NCBI GenBank assembly: GCA_947498705.1
Contig: CANMLW010000013.1
Coordinates: forward strand, 1 to 64,000
Direction of reading: 5' to 3'
DNA length: 64,000 bases
Source of the DNA: an uncultured Aquimarina sp.
GTDB lineage: Bacteria > Bacteroidota > Bacteroidia > Flavobacteriales > Flavobacteriaceae
Shown here one piece after another: positions 50,657-60,541 of this stretch (the first letter of the stretch is position 1; each line of letters starts with the position of its first letter). A model generated the notes under the pieces. That model did no database searches. It was not told the DNA's origin and worked only from the letters and a program-made list of their open reading frames with translations. A program made the position numbers and the translations under genes.

Positions 50657-52054
50657 ATGAGCTATACTCTAACCACACATTTCAAACAAGTTCTAGCAGA
50701 TACTTTCACTCCTGTAAGTGTATATCTAAAGATTAGAGATCGTTTTCCCAACAGTTTACTTCTAGAAAACAATGATTATCGAGGTAGTGAAAACAGTTTT
50801 TCATATATCTGCTGTAATCCTATTGCTACCATTAAAATTGAAAACGAAACGATTTATCAATCTTTTCCTGACAAAAGTATCCAGAAAACACCGATAACAG
50901 AAAAGACCAACATTCCGCAGGTAATTGAACAATTTGGAAATCAATTTAAAACCACTCAAAGCGATTTTAAATTTATAAACAATGGCTTATTTGGATATAT
51001 TTCCTATGATGCTGTTAGGTATTTTGAAGATATCAACATCTCAAAAAAAGAAAGCTCTCTAGACATACCCGATATGCAATACACGGTATATCAAAATATC
51101 ATTGCTATCAGTAATTTTACAAATGAAGCCTATATTTTTGCTCATTGCTACAACTCAGAAAGTAACATCCCAGAAATAGAATCGCTGCTTAAAGTCAAGA
51201 ATTTTGCTTCTTATAATTTTACTACTGTGGGTGATACCACATCAAACCTAAATGACGAACAATATAAAGAGCATGTCGCTCTTGCCAAAAAGCACTGTCA
51301 TAGAGGAGATGTATTTCAATTGGTATTATCTAAGCGTTTCTCTCAGAAATTTAAAGGAGACGAGTTTAATGTGTATAGAGCTTTAAGAAGTGTTAACCCA
51401 TCACCTTATCTTTTTTATTTTGACTATGGTGATTTTAAAATATTCGGAAGCTCTCCTGAAGCACAACTTGTTGTAAAGGACAATATTGCCGAAATCCACC
51501 CTATAGCAGGAACATTTAAGCGTACCGGAAATGATGAACAAGATGCAGAACTTGCTAAAAAATTATCGGTCGATGAAAAAGAAAATGCAGAACATGTAAT
51601 GTTAGTAGACCTTGCTCGCAATGACTTGAGCAGAAACGGAAGTAATGTTACTGTCGAAAACTATAGAGAAGTTCAGTTTTATTCGCATGTAATACATCTG
51701 GTAAGTAAAGTAACCGGAAAAAAGCATGACCACACTACTACCATGCAAGTGGTTGCCGATACTTTTCCTGCAGGAACATTAAGCGGAGCTCCAAAACACA
51801 TGGCTATGCAATTAATAGAAAAGTATGAAACAGTAAATAGAGATTTCTACGGAGGTGCCATTGGGTTTATGGATTTCTCTGGCAACTTTAATCATGCCAT
51901 TATGATACGTACATTTTTAAGTAAAAATCATCAACTGCATTGGCAAGCAGGTGCAGGATTGGTTAATAACTCTAAAGAAGAAAGCGAACTTCAGGAAGTA
52001 TATAACAAATTAGGTGCACTCACAAAAGCATTAGAATTAGCAGAAGAAATATAA
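50657..52054 (+). CDS. trpE: Anthranilate synthase component I
   Basis: This 465-residue chorismate-utilising enzyme makes anthranilate with ammonia from TrpG. Conserved blocks include GDVFQLVLSKRFSQKF, FGSSPEAQLVVK, HPIAGTFKRTG, LVDLARNDLSR and TFPAGTLSGAPKHMAM. The N-terminus shows the feedback region LLENNDYRGSENSF. It is first in an eight-gene operon behind the attenuator. trpG follows 49 bp later as a separate gene, not a fusion. Confidence 0.97.
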   Translation: MSYTLTTHFKQVLADTFTPVSVYLKIRDRFPNSLLLENNDYRGSENSFSYICCNPIATIKIENETIYQSFPDKSIQKTPITEKTNIPQVIEQFGNQFKTTQSDFKFINNGLFGYISYDAVRYFEDINISKKESSLDIPDMQYTVYQNIIAISNFTNEAYIFAHCYNSESNIPEIESLLKVKNFASYNFTTVGDTTSNLNDEQYKEHVALAKKHCHRGDVFQLVLSKRFSQKFKGDEFNVYRALRSVNPSPYLFYFDYGDFKIFGSSPEAQLVVKDNIAEIHPIAGTFKRTGNDEQDAELAKKLSVDEKENAEHVMLVDLARNDLSRNGSNVTVENYREVQFYSHVIHLVSKVTGKKHDHTTTMQVVADTFPAGTLSGAPKHMAMQLIEKYETVNRDFYGGAIGFMDFSGNFNHAIMIRTFLSKNHQLHWQAGAGLVNNSKEESELQEVYNKLGALTKALELAEEI

Positions 52055-52103
52055 AAATATATCCAAAAGTTTGGAGGAAACTCTAAAACTAAAATAAAGA
52101 ATA

Positions 52104-52676
52104 ATGAGTAAAAAAATATTGGTAATAGATAATTACGATTCTTTCGTTTATAATCTGGTTCATTACCTAGAAGATTTGGGTTGTGAAGTGGTAGTAAAAC
52201 GTAATGATCAACTACGATTAGAAGATGTAGCTCCTTTCGAAAAAATTCTACTTTCACCAGGTCCGGGAATCCCAGACGAAGCTGGATTATTGAAAGATAT
52301 CATTAATACCTATGCTGATAGCAAAAGTATTTTTGGAGTTTGCTTAGGACAACAAGCTATAGGAGAAGTATTTGGAGCAGGCCTAATCAATCTTAATGAC
52401 GTATATCACGGTGTAGCTACCAATGTGACGTTATCGGTTACAGATGAGCCTCTTTTCAAAGGTCTTGAAAACTCGTTTGATGTGGGAAGATATCATTCGT
52501 GGGTAGTATCAGAAACCAATTTACCCGATTGCTTGCAAGTAACTTCATATGATCAAAATGGACAGATTATGTCGTTACGACACAAAGAGTTTGATGTAAG
52601 AGGAGTGCAATTTCACCCAGAATCGGTATTAACACCAGACGGAAAAAAAATGTTAGAAAACTGGATCAATAATTGA
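52104..52676 (+). CDS. trpG: Anthranilate synthase component II (glutamine amidotransferase)
   Basis: This 190-residue class I amidotransferase has the catalytic Cys in FGVCLGQQAIGEVFGA and the His-Glu pair in GVQFHPESVLTPDG. LSPGPGIPDEAG is the oxyanion region. It supplies ammonia to TrpE. A hairpin in the 89-bp gap before trpD could affect mRNA processing. Confidence 0.96.
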   Translation: MSKKILVIDNYDSFVYNLVHYLEDLGCEVVVKRNDQLRLEDVAPFEKILLSPGPGIPDEAGLLKDIINTYADSKSIFGVCLGQQAIGEVFGAGLINLNDVYHGVATNVTLSVTDEPLFKGLENSFDVGRYHSWVVSETNLPDCLQVTSYDQNGQIMSLRHKEFDVRGVQFHPESVLTPDGKKMLENWINN

Positions 52677-52731
52677 TCTTTGGTATACAACAAATGATAA
52701 CTAAGTATTAATTAAAAACAATCCCATACAA

Positions 52732-52753
52732 AAGTCTTTTTACAAAAAGGCTT
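52732..52753 (+). other. Weak hairpin between trpG and trpD
   Basis: AAGTCTTTTT and AAAAAGGCTT pair with one wobble around a very short loop, within the largest internal gap of the trp operon. It may be a processing or pausing site; it is too AT-rich to be a strong terminator. Confidence 0.3.
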
Positions 52754-52765
52754 AGGGTCCTGGTT

Positions 52766-53761
52766 ATGAAAAATTTACTTAACAGATTAATCAATCATGA
52801 GACCATCTCTAAAGAAGAGGCAAAAGGTGTTTTGGTAGACATCTCTAAAGGAGAGTTTAATCAAAGTCAAATTGCATCTTTTCTTACGGTATATATGATG
52901 CGTAGCATTACTATAGAAGAACTCGAAGGTTTTAGAGATGCTTTATTAGAGCTCTGTATTGCGGTAGATCTAAAAGAGTATAATCCTATCGACCTTTGCG
53001 GTACAGGAGGTGATGGTAAAGACACGTTTAATATCTCTACCCTATCTTCTTTTGTGTCTGCAGGAGCCGGAATCAAGGTTACAAAACATGGTAACTACGG
53101 TGTTTCTTCAAAATGCGGTAGTTCGAATGTGATGGAACATCTAGGGATAAAGTTTAGTAATGACAAGGATTTTCTAAGACGTAGTATTGAAGAAGCTGGA
53201 ATCTGTGTATTACACGCCCCATTATTTCATCCTGCTATGAAAAATGTTGCTCCTATACGAAGAGAATTAGGAGTAAAAACATTCTTTAATATGTTGGGGC
53301 CGATGGTAAATCCTGCTTTTCCAAAAAATCAAATGGTGGGTGTTTTTAATCTCGAACTAGCAAGGATGTATGGTTATCTTTATCAAAATACAGATAAAAA
53401 CTTTACCATTGTTCATGCATTAGATGGGTACGACGAAATATCACTAACGGGAAGCACAAAAACAATTTCAAATCATACAGAAGGTATCTTAACTCCGCGA
53501 GATTTTGGAGTAGCTGCATTAAAGCAAAGTGAAATTTCTGGTGGTGACTCTATAGAGACATCGGCAAAAATATTTATGGATATTTTAAGTGGTAATGGAA
53601 CCGAAGCTCAAAACAATGTGGTTTGTGCAAATGCAGGTATAGCTATTGCTACGGTAGAAGGTCTGCAACCTAAGCAAGGATTTGAAAAAGCAAAAGAATC
53701 TTTGCTATCAGGCAAAGGGTTAGCTGCCTTAAAGAAAGTACAAGAATTAAGTAAGAATTAA
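52766..53761 (+). CDS. trpD: Anthranilate phosphoribosyltransferase
   Basis: This 331-residue enzyme attaches phosphoribosyl to anthranilate. It carries the PRPP-binding Gly-rich motif DLCGTGGDGKDTFNIST, KHGNYGVSSKCGSSNVMEHLG, FFNMLGPMVNPA and GYDEISLTG. It is not fused to TrpG. It is followed 20 bp later by an uncharacterised gene. Confidence 0.97.
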   Translation: MKNLLNRLINHETISKEEAKGVLVDISKGEFNQSQIASFLTVYMMRSITIEELEGFRDALLELCIAVDLKEYNPIDLCGTGGDGKDTFNISTLSSFVSAGAGIKVTKHGNYGVSSKCGSSNVMEHLGIKFSNDKDFLRRSIEEAGICVLHAPLFHPAMKNVAPIRRELGVKTFFNMLGPMVNPAFPKNQMVGVFNLELARMYGYLYQNTDKNFTIVHALDGYDEISLTGSTKTISNHTEGILTPRDFGVAALKQSEISGGDSIETSAKIFMDILSGNGTEAQNNVVCANAGIAIATVEGLQPKQGFEKAKESLLSGKGLAALKKVQELSKN

Positions 53762-53781
53762 TTGCTCACAATACACTCATA

Positions 53782-54306
53782 ATGAAAGTTGAAACCTATA
53801 AAATTTTCGGGTATAAAGAAAAAGAAACTGGATTGTTGATTGCAGAAAATGAAGACTGGGTTTTGGTAAAACATATCCCTGTAGATTATGTAGTAGATGG
53901 ATTTAAACTTTATAGGAAAAATGCAATTAAAAAACGAAAGTCTAAAAAGAAAGAAGATAAAATAGCACGTGTACTGGCATTAAAAAACATAGATACAAAT
54001 ATACCCGATGGTTTTACATTTACATCGGTTATAGAAACATTACAATGGTGTGAGAACACATACGGTTTATTCGAATTTCAGGATAGTGATGCAACATTAT
54101 TTTATGGAAAATTAAATCAATCAGAAGGCACAGACTTTTGTATAGACACCATAGACGCAGATGGAGTTATCGAAAAAGAATACGATTATGAATTTTCTGA
54201 AGAAGAAATCGAGATAATCACTTTTGAAACTGACTATTTCGAATCTGTAAGACTATTAATGAACGACCAATTAAAAAAACAAGGGCAACTTACAAAAGTA
54301 GTATAA
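53782..54306 (+). CDS. Uncharacterised protein encoded inside the trp operon
   Basis: This 174-residue soluble acidic protein has no signal peptide. The first part (YKIFGYKEKETGLLIAENEDWVLVKHIPVDYVVDGFKLYRK) looks like a small beta-barrel or SH3-like domain. A Lys-rich linker (KKRKSKKKEDK) leads to an alpha/beta region, and the C-terminus is very acidic (SEEEIEIITFETDYFESV). I do not recognise it. It lies 20 bp after trpD and 30 bp before trpC, on the same strand, so it should rise and fall with tryptophan synthesis. It could be a regulator, or a passenger inserted without breaking the operon. Confidence 0.85.
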   Translation: MKVETYKIFGYKEKETGLLIAENEDWVLVKHIPVDYVVDGFKLYRKNAIKKRKSKKKEDKIARVLALKNIDTNIPDGFTFTSVIETLQWCENTYGLFEFQDSDATLFYGKLNQSEGTDFCIDTIDADGVIEKEYDYEFSEEEIEIITFETDYFESVRLLMNDQLKKQGQLTKVV

Positions 54307-54336
54307 ACCCCTATATACAACCACTAGTAACCAAAC

Positions 54337-55122
54337 ATGAACATACTTGATAAAATAGTAGCTGACAAACACAAAGAAGTCGAATTAAAAAAGAGCATCA
54401 TCCCTGTTAAACAACTGGAAAGCTCTGTGTTGTTTGACCGTGCAAAAAACTCGCTGGCAGAGGCCTTGCGAAATAGTACTACGGGCATTATCGCAGAACA
54501 TAAGCGCAGATCACCCTCTAAGGCCCTGATTAACCAAAAAACCACAGTTACTGAGGTAGCACAAGGATATCAGACCGCTGGAGTATGCGGAATGTCGGTA
54601 TTAACAGACGGAAAATATTTTGGAGGTTCTCTAGATGATCTATTACTTGCTCGTGCAACGGTGCAAACCCCCTTGTTGCGTAAAGAGTTTATCATAGACG
54701 AATATCAATTATTAGAAGCAAAAGCTTATGGAGCCGATGTCATCCTCTTGATTGCAGCCATACTCACCAGAGACCAGATAAAATCGCTTTCAGAATTTGC
54801 TAAAAGCTTATCTCTTGATGTATTGTTAGAAGTTCATAATCAAGAAGAATTACAAAAATCCATTATGCCATCATTAGATATGCTGGGAGTAAACAACAGG
54901 AATCTAAAAACATTTGAGGTTAGTACAGAAATAAGTAAATCGCTTAGCTCTCAAATTCCTGACGATTTTGTAAAAGTATCAGAAAGCGGTATCAGCAATA
55001 TCGAAGCTATTAAAGACTTACAACCTTATGGTTATCAAGGATTTCTTATCGGAGAAAACTTTATGAAAACAGAAAACCCCGGTGCTAGCGCTTTAGATTT
55101 CATTAAAAACCTTAACGCCTAA
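54337..55122 (+). CDS. trpC: Indole-3-glycerol phosphate synthase
   Basis: This 261-residue TIM-barrel enzyme closes the indole ring. It shows IIAEHKRRSPSKALI with the catalytic Lys, SVLTDGKYFGGSLDDL, LLRKEFIIDEYQLLEAKAYGAD, LLEVHNQEEL, GVNNRNLKTFEV and SESGISN. It is separate from TrpF, which follows 11 bp later. Confidence 0.97.
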   Translation: MNILDKIVADKHKEVELKKSIIPVKQLESSVLFDRAKNSLAEALRNSTTGIIAEHKRRSPSKALINQKTTVTEVAQGYQTAGVCGMSVLTDGKYFGGSLDDLLLARATVQTPLLRKEFIIDEYQLLEAKAYGADVILLIAAILTRDQIKSLSEFAKSLSLDVLLEVHNQEELQKSIMPSLDMLGVNNRNLKTFEVSTEISKSLSSQIPDDFVKVSESGISNIEAIKDLQPYGYQGFLIGENFMKTENPGASALDFIKNLNA

Positions 55123-55133
55123 ATCCTGATATC

Positions 55134-55817
55134 ATGAAATTGAAAGTGTGCGGAATGAAATATCAAGAAAATATATCGGCTGTAGCGGCACTACAACCCG
55201 ATTATCTTGGATTTATCTTTTATGAGAAATCACCTCGTAATTTTGAAGGAGATATCCCAAACATTCCCGACCACATCAAGAAAACAGGTGTATTTGTAAA
55301 TGCAACTTTAGATTTCATTTTAGACAATGTAAAAAAATACGATTTTAAAGCGGTACAATTACATGGCAATGAGTCTGCAGCATATTGTCATGAACTAAAA
55401 TCTGCTTTAGAACAGTCTGATAAAGCATCATCGATAGAACTATGGAAAGTATTTTCTATCAAAGATGAATTTGATTTTTCGAGACTGACACCTTACGAAT
55501 CTATCGTAAACTGTTTTCTCTTTGATACCAAAGGGAAAGAAAAAGGAGGAAACGGATATACCTTTGATTGGCGTGTTTTAAATAACTACCCCTCTACTAC
55601 TCCATTTATTTTAAGCGGTGGTATAGGGCTAGATGAAATCGAATCCATTTTATCATTTCTTGACAAACCTGTTTCTAAATATCTATACGCCATCGATGTG
55701 AATAGTAAATTTGAAACAGCACCAGGATTAAAAAACATACAACAACTAAAAGAATTTAAAAAACAGCTATTTACAGATTCATCTATCAATGATCAAATAG
55801 CAACCAATAACGAATAA
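55134..55817 (+). CDS. trpF: Phosphoribosylanthranilate isomerase
   Basis: This 227-residue TIM-barrel isomerase begins [16 protein letters not shown], with the catalytic Cys, and has [28 protein letters not shown] and the phosphate-binding [12 protein letters not shown]; the catalytic Asp is in [12 protein letters not shown]. It is somewhat longer than many TrpF proteins because of a C-terminal extension of about 20 residues. trpB starts 2 bp after its stop codon. Confidence 0.96.
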   Translation: MKLKVCGMKYQENISAVAALQPDYLGFIFYEKSPRNFEGDIPNIPDHIKKTGVFVNATLDFILDNVKKYDFKAVQLHGNESAAYCHELKSALEQSDKASSIELWKVFSIKDEFDFSRLTPYESIVNCFLFDTKGKEKGGNGYTFDWRVLNNYPSTTPFILSGGIGLDEIESILSFLDKPVSKYLYAIDVNSKFETAPGLKNIQQLKEFKKQLFTDSSINDQIATNNE

Positions 55818-55819
55818 CT

Positions 55820-57001
55820 ATGAAGTATCAAGTAGACGAAAAAGGGTATTACGGAGACTTTGGAGGAGCTTACATTCCTGAAATGCTATACCCAAATGTA
55901 GAAGAACTTAGAACAAAGTATCTGGAGGTAATGAATGAGCCTTCTTTCAAAGAAGAATTCAAACAGTTATTAAAAGATTATGTTGGGCGCCCTTCTCCGC
56001 TATACTTTGCGAAACGCCTTTCTGAAAAACACAACACCAAAGTATACCTAAAACGTGAAGACCTAAACCATACAGGAGCGCACAAAGTAAATAATACGAT
56101 CGGTCAGATTTTGGTAGCTAAAAAACTGGGCAAAAACCGAATTATTGCAGAAACAGGTGCCGGACAGCATGGTGTTGCTACTGCTACAGTTTGCGCATTG
56201 ATGGGGATCGAATGTATCGTCTACATGGGCGAAATCGATATTCAGCGTCAAGCTCCTAATGTTGCGAGAATGAAAATGCTTGGAGCAACTGTAGTACCAG
56301 CAACTTCTGGCAGTAAAACCCTAAAAGACGCGACCAACGAGGCGATTAGAGACTGGATTAACAACCCAGTAGATACGCATTATATTATTGGATCTGCCAT
56401 AGGCCCTCACCCCTACCCAGATATGGTCACTCGATTTCAGTCGATCATATCAGAAGAAATCAAATGGCAGTTAAAAGAAAAGGAAGGTCGCGAAAACCCT
56501 GACTATGTGGTAGCCTGTATAGGAGGCGGTAGTAATGCTGCCGGGACGTATTATCATTTTCTAGATAATCCGGATGTAGGGATCATAGCTGTAGAAGCTG
56601 CAGGAAAAGGAATTCATAGTGGCGAAAGTGCTGCCACCTCTCAATTGGGTAAAGAAGGAATCATTCATGGTTGTAAAACCTTGCTGATGCAAACCGATGA
56701 CGGACAGATCACAGAACCCTACTCGATCTCTGCAGGATTAGATTACCCTGGTGTAGGACCGATACATTCACATTTGTACCGTACCGGTCGTGGTGAGTTC
56801 TTTTCTGTAACCGATGATGATGCCATGACCGCTGGATTAGAGTTATGCCAATTAGAAGGAATCATTCCTGCTATAGAATCCTCACATGCTCTGGCTATCT
56901 TTAATGATAAAAAGTTTAAACCAGACGATGTGGTAGTCATTAGCCTTTCGGGACGTGGTGATAAAGATTTAGAAACATATATCAATCATTTTAAACTGTA
57001 A
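55820..57001 (+). CDS. trpB: Tryptophan synthase beta chain
   Basis: This 393-residue PLP enzyme joins indole and serine. The PLP lysine is in [13 protein letters not shown], the substrate Glu in AETGAGQHG, and the phosphate loop is [13 protein letters not shown]. The sequence [10 protein letters not shown] at the start and ESSHALA near the end mark the TrpB1 type that pairs with TrpA. Translation is probably coupled to trpF because of the 2-bp spacing. Confidence 0.98.
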   Translation: MKYQVDEKGYYGDFGGAYIPEMLYPNVEELRTKYLEVMNEPSFKEEFKQLLKDYVGRPSPLYFAKRLSEKHNTKVYLKREDLNHTGAHKVNNTIGQILVAKKLGKNRIIAETGAGQHGVATATVCALMGIECIVYMGEIDIQRQAPNVARMKMLGATVVPATSGSKTLKDATNEAIRDWINNPVDTHYIIGSAIGPHPYPDMVTRFQSIISEEIKWQLKEKEGRENPDYVVACIGGGSNAAGTYYHFLDNPDVGIIAVEAAGKGIHSGESAATSQLGKEGIIHGCKTLLMQTDDGQITEPYSISAGLDYPGVGPIHSHLYRTGRGEFFSVTDDDAMTAGLELCQLEGIIPAIESSHALAIFNDKKFKPDDVVVISLSGRGDKDLETYINHFKL

Positions 57002-57085
57002 CGGTCCCATAAAAAACATGGTCGTTTTACACCGTGTCAATCGATACGATAACATTTGATAAACATCTTATAAAATATTTCCATC

Positions 57086-57871
57086 ATGACGGAAAAGTTA
57101 CTACAAATGAAAAATAGAATAAACGAAGCATTACAGCAAGACAAAAAATTGCTGTCTATATATTTTACTGCAGGATACCCCGCTTTGCATGATACGGTAA
57201 AAGTGATACAGAATCTTGAAAAAAGCGGAGTAGATATGATCGAAATCGGATTACCATTTAGTGATCCGTTAGCAGATGGCCCTACCATACAGGATAGCTC
57301 TACCGTTGCGCTTAAAAACGGAATGACTACCAAACTGTTGTTCGAGCAATTAAAAGACATCAGATCCTCTGTAGAAATCCCTTTGATCATCATGGGATAT
57401 TTTAACCCTATGATGCAGTATGGTATCGAAGCTTTTTGTGCCAAGTGCCAGGAAATTGGTATCGACGGATTGATTATTCCTGATCTTCCTGTAGCCGAGT
57501 ATCATGAGCATTACCAGGAAACTTTCGAAAAATATGGGTTAATCAACGTGTTTTTAATCACTCCGCAAACCTCAGATGAGCGTATTCGTTTTATCGATAG
57601 TGTATCTAACGGGTTTATCTACATGGTGAGTTCTGCCAGTACTACAGGAGCTAAAAATACTTTTGGAGATGTGCAGCAGCAATATTTTGATCGAATCGAA
57701 GCTTTAGACCTTAAAAACCCACAGATCGTAGGTTTTGGGATTAGTAATCATGAAACGTTTACCCAGGCTACACAAACTGCCAAAGGAGCCATTATAGGGT
57801 CTGCTTTTATCAAGCATCTTACCCAAAATGGGGTGGATACTATTGATGAGTTTGTAAAAGGAATACGGTAG
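57086..57871 (+). CDS. trpA: Tryptophan synthase alpha chain
   Basis: This 261-residue TIM barrel cleaves indole-glycerol phosphate and channels indole to TrpB. Catalytic Glu is in MIEIGLPFSDPLADGPTIQ and catalytic Asp is in the same segment; IMGYFNPMMQYG, LIIPDLPVAE and VGFGISNHE follow. It is the last gene of the operon, 84 bp after trpB. No strong terminator was seen in the 136 bp after it. Confidence 0.97.
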   Translation: MTEKLLQMKNRINEALQQDKKLLSIYFTAGYPALHDTVKVIQNLEKSGVDMIEIGLPFSDPLADGPTIQDSSTVALKNGMTTKLLFEQLKDIRSSVEIPLIIMGYFNPMMQYGIEAFCAKCQEIGIDGLIIPDLPVAEYHEHYQETFEKYGLINVFLITPQTSDERIRFIDSVSNGFIYMVSSASTTGAKNTFGDVQQQYFDRIEALDLKNPQIVGFGISNHETFTQATQTAKGAIIGSAFIKHLTQNGVDTIDEFVKGIR

Positions 57872-58007
57872 ATATAACAGATAGTAAAAAACTATAAAGT
57901 ATCAGTCTTTTACCCGTGAGTGACTTATAAACGTTTATACTTATTTATAAATAAGTACAAACGAGAATATTGGGACATATATCTTATGTAATGTTGTTAG
58001 CTGTCAT

Positions 58008-58670
58008 ATGGAAATGAACGAAAACGAAAAACAAAAATTAATAAATCACATTGCTGGACAAACTATTGTTCATAAGAATCCATTTGATCATCTTGAAACT
58101 CCAAAAAACCATAAACAAATTGATCAAAATTTTCGTAATAAATTTATAATTCCGATTTATATGAATCTTTTGGGAATAAGCCAATATGAAGAAAAACTAA
58201 AAACGGAAACGGAAAAAATAATTCATAAAGTTGATAAGAATGTTGTTTCTCAAATGTTAGGAGACTTTAATTGGAGAACAAGAAGTACAGGTGCTTTCTT
58301 TTCAGCGATCAAAGATTATGTGGATTTTCAAGACTCGATTGGAATTTTACTTTTAAAAAGTGAAGTTACTTATGCAGGAGAATCATATTGTCTGGCTATG
58401 GCGGAATTTAACAATACAAAATCGATCAAATTATTAAATGAATATTTAGATTATTACTTGACAAAACCTGAGCTTTGGTTTGATCAAGATCAAGCAATTG
58501 GAGCTATAGCTTATTTGGACAAAGTGAATAAAACAAATGAATTGGAAAAGCACAAATCTAAATGGACTGAATTTGTTGTTAATAAACCAAATTGGGATTT
58601 GAATAAAAGTATTGAGTGGTTTGAAAAAAATCTCAATTGTTTAAAAGAAATTAAAAAATACGTCAGCTAA
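58008..58670 (+). CDS. DUF6000-family protein
   Basis: This 220-residue soluble helical protein has the pattern VVSQMLGDFNWRTRSTGAFF, SEVTYAGESYCLAMA, LLNEYLDYYL and DQDQAIGAIAYLDKVN, which I recall from DUF6000. These blocks are HEAT-like helical pairs. The function is unknown; related proteins occur as orphan genes in accessory regions. The stop codon directly abuts the 3' end of a group II intron fragment on the other strand. Confidence 0.75.
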   Translation: MEMNENEKQKLINHIAGQTIVHKNPFDHLETPKNHKQIDQNFRNKFIIPIYMNLLGISQYEEKLKTETEKIIHKVDKNVVSQMLGDFNWRTRSTGAFFSAIKDYVDFQDSIGILLLKSEVTYAGESYCLAMAEFNNTKSIKLLNEYLDYYLTKPELWFDQDQAIGAIAYLDKVNKTNELEKHKSKWTEFVVNKPNWDLNKSIEWFEKNLNCLKEIKKYVS

Positions 58671-58958
58671 TCGAGTAGACGGCTCTCCCCATGATTGAGG
58701 AGAGTGCGCCTCTCACACCACCCAGCGTACGGGTCTCGTACTGGGCGGTTCGTACTATCAGAATTTCACTTGTTGATAATACTCTAACATTGAGATATAC
58801 CCTCTTTTCCGTAAACGTTTCTCAGTAATAGTTGTTCGTAAAATGGGACTTTGAGCCACTGCCCAACCTCCCACTCTAGCGCGACACCAAGTATAGGCTT
58901 GTCCTTACTTAACCCCTAAACGAATCAGGTTCTTACGCTTATGCTCTAGAAGTCAATA
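58669..58958 (-). mobile_element. 3'-terminal fragment of a group II intron
   Basis: The minus strand contains the terminal structure of a bacterial group II intron: a 33-nt hairpin at 58717-58749 (ACCGCCCAG/CTGGGTGGT with inner TACG/CGTA), the linker GTGTGAGAGG, a second hairpin at 58683-58704 (CTCTCC/GGAGAG) and the ending CTACTCGATT at about 58669. The C-terminus of the intron maturase precedes it. The 5' part is missing: sequence beyond about 58958 has no intron features, so the element is a truncated fossil. The assignment rests on memory of the family pattern. Confidence 0.75.
58758..58949 (-). pseudogene. Group II intron maturase C-terminus, broken
   Basis: A 64-codon minus-strand frame reads LEHKRKNLIRLGVK, then a TAA stop, then GQAYTWCRARVGGWAVAQSP and on to TTITEKRLRKRGYISMLEYY before the final stop at 58758. 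This matches the thumb/HNH-less C-terminal end of LtrA-type maturases (typically ...RGYWRISNSPILSRTL..., ...GFLSLLDYY). The internal stop and the absence of all reverse transcriptase motifs show that it is dead. Confidence 0.75.
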
Positions 58959-59395
58959 TGGAAGGCTATTCATAATAAAAAACTAATTATTATTGCTACT
59001 CACAACCGCCATACACCAAACGGAATTGAACAACGATTAAATTTCTAAACGCAAAATCACCAAGAATACTAGAAAAATACGGTAGCTAACATGGTGTATA
59101 GAACATAGCGAATAAATACTAACTTGTGAAGTTAGCTCCTATTTACTAAAACTGCTAATTTTTTAAATTTGGCCTCTTAATAATTTAAAAATACCTTTAA
59201 TCTGTCCTAAAGATTGAGAGTGTCATACAAAGTAACAAAACCAAGAAGTAAAAAAAATTGATTTCGGCAAATATTTACGAATAAAGTAAAGAAGGTAAAT
59301 CAAAGTGATACCAGTGTAGGTCGAATGGTATCAAACGTGATTACAGTCGAAAAATGAACTATAAAGAAAGTAAATACAAACTAAAAAGATAATAG
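58959..59395. other. Non-coding spacer in the accessory region
   Basis: No gene is supported. A segment near 59089-59115 (GGTAGCTAACATGGTGTATA) resembles short sequences found between orphan genes in Bacteroidota accessory regions. The upstream control region of the gluconolactonase-like gene must lie toward 59395, but no exact -7 box was found. Confidence 0.35.
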
Positions 59396-60241
59396 ATGAA
59401 AAGAACACTGAAAATATTATTATTGATCTTTGTGATTAGCTCATGTGATAAAGGGTTACAGAGTAGTGATTTTACAAAACAAGGGAGTTTCACAGAAGGT
59501 ATAGAAGGCCCCGCAACAGATCATTTAGGAAATATTTATGCTGTAAATTTTGGAGAACAAGGAACTATTGGAAAAATAACCGCAAAAGGAGAAAGTTCAT
59601 TATTCGTAAAACTCCCAAATGGTAGCATCGGAAATGGTATACGATTTGGAGATAAAAATCAGATGTTTATCGCTGATTACACAAACCACAACATACTAGA
59701 AATCAATTTAAAAAGTAAAAAAATTGAGGTCTATGCAAATGAATTAGAAGCAAATCAACCAAATGACATAGCAATATCACCTGATAAAACACTTTATGCA
59801 AGTGATCCAAATTGGTCAAATAATACTGGAAAATTATGGAAAGTTACTAAAGAAAAGGGATTTGAATTATTAGAAAAAGAAATGGGGACAACAAATGGAA
59901 TTGAGGTAAGTAATGATGGCAAAAAGTTATATGTGAATGAATCGGTCCAACGAAAAATATGGGTTTATGATATAAGTAAAAATGGAATGATAAAAAACAA
60001 ACAAGAATTTATATCATTTGAAGATTATGGCTTAGATGGCATGCGAAGCGATGCGAATGGAAATTTATATGTATGTAGGTATGGAAAAGGAACAGTTGCA
60101 GTAATATCACCAGAAGGAAAATTATTAAAAGAAATCAAATTAAAAGGCAGAAACCCAACAAATATTACATTTAGTAATGATTACAAAAAATGCTATATCA
60201 CAATTGCCGATAGAGGATGTATAGAACTAGTTGAACTGTAA
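59396..60241 (+). CDS. SMP-30/gluconolactonase-like lipoprotein
   Basis: This 281-residue six-bladed beta-propeller is probably lipid-anchored (lipobox VISSCDKG). Propeller repeats include EGPATDHLGNIYAVNF, NGIRFGDKNQMFIADY, QPNDIAISPDKTLYASDP, TNGIEVSNDGKKLYVNES and DGMRSDANGNLYVCRYGKG. The conserved Glu, Asn and Asp of the SMP-30 metal site (EGP, PND, DGM) are present, so lactone hydrolysis is plausible; the substrate is unknown. It has no operon partner. Confidence 0.85.
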   Translation: MKRTLKILLLIFVISSCDKGLQSSDFTKQGSFTEGIEGPATDHLGNIYAVNFGEQGTIGKITAKGESSLFVKLPNGSIGNGIRFGDKNQMFIADYTNHNILEINLKSKKIEVYANELEANQPNDIAISPDKTLYASDPNWSNNTGKLWKVTKEKGFELLEKEMGTTNGIEVSNDGKKLYVNESVQRKIWVYDISKNGMIKNKQEFISFEDYGLDGMRSDANGNLYVCRYGKGTVAVISPEGKLLKEIKLKGRNPTNITFSNDYKKCYITIADRGCIELVEL

Positions 60242-60541
60242 GCATAACGGTAGTAGCTGTTGCACAACGCTTTTTTTTAAATAAAAATGATTGATTATAG
60301 ACTTTTCTAAGTGACTTTTTCTGAGACTTACTATTTTAAGGCTGGTTAAAAAGATAAGCGAATTGAAAAATTAATGAAGATGAACGAAACTGAACTAAGA
60401 AATTGGGTTGTTGAAAAACTAAAATAAACCTTGCCGAACAATGTGTTCTTGTTTATGGTTACTTTTTTGTTCAACTCCTCCTCTGTAAATCTTTGTATAT
60501 TTCGTTAGCATGATTCTTAAAGATCATTCTATTTCGAAGTC
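60242..60541. other. Spacer with a truncated 17-codon frame
   Basis: A short frame at 60374-60427 encodes MKMNETELRNWVVEKLK and then stops. It looks like the beginning of a gene whose remainder has been lost. The sequence GTAGCTGTTGCACAACGC at about 60251-60268 lies just after the gluconolactonase-like gene and resembles intergenic motifs seen elsewhere in this region. Nothing else is supported. Confidence 0.3.

Noticed and set aside
53053-53079. Possible frameshift or stop in trp genes
   Set aside because: All seven trp enzymes read through at full length with intact catalytic motifs, so there is no sign of decay.
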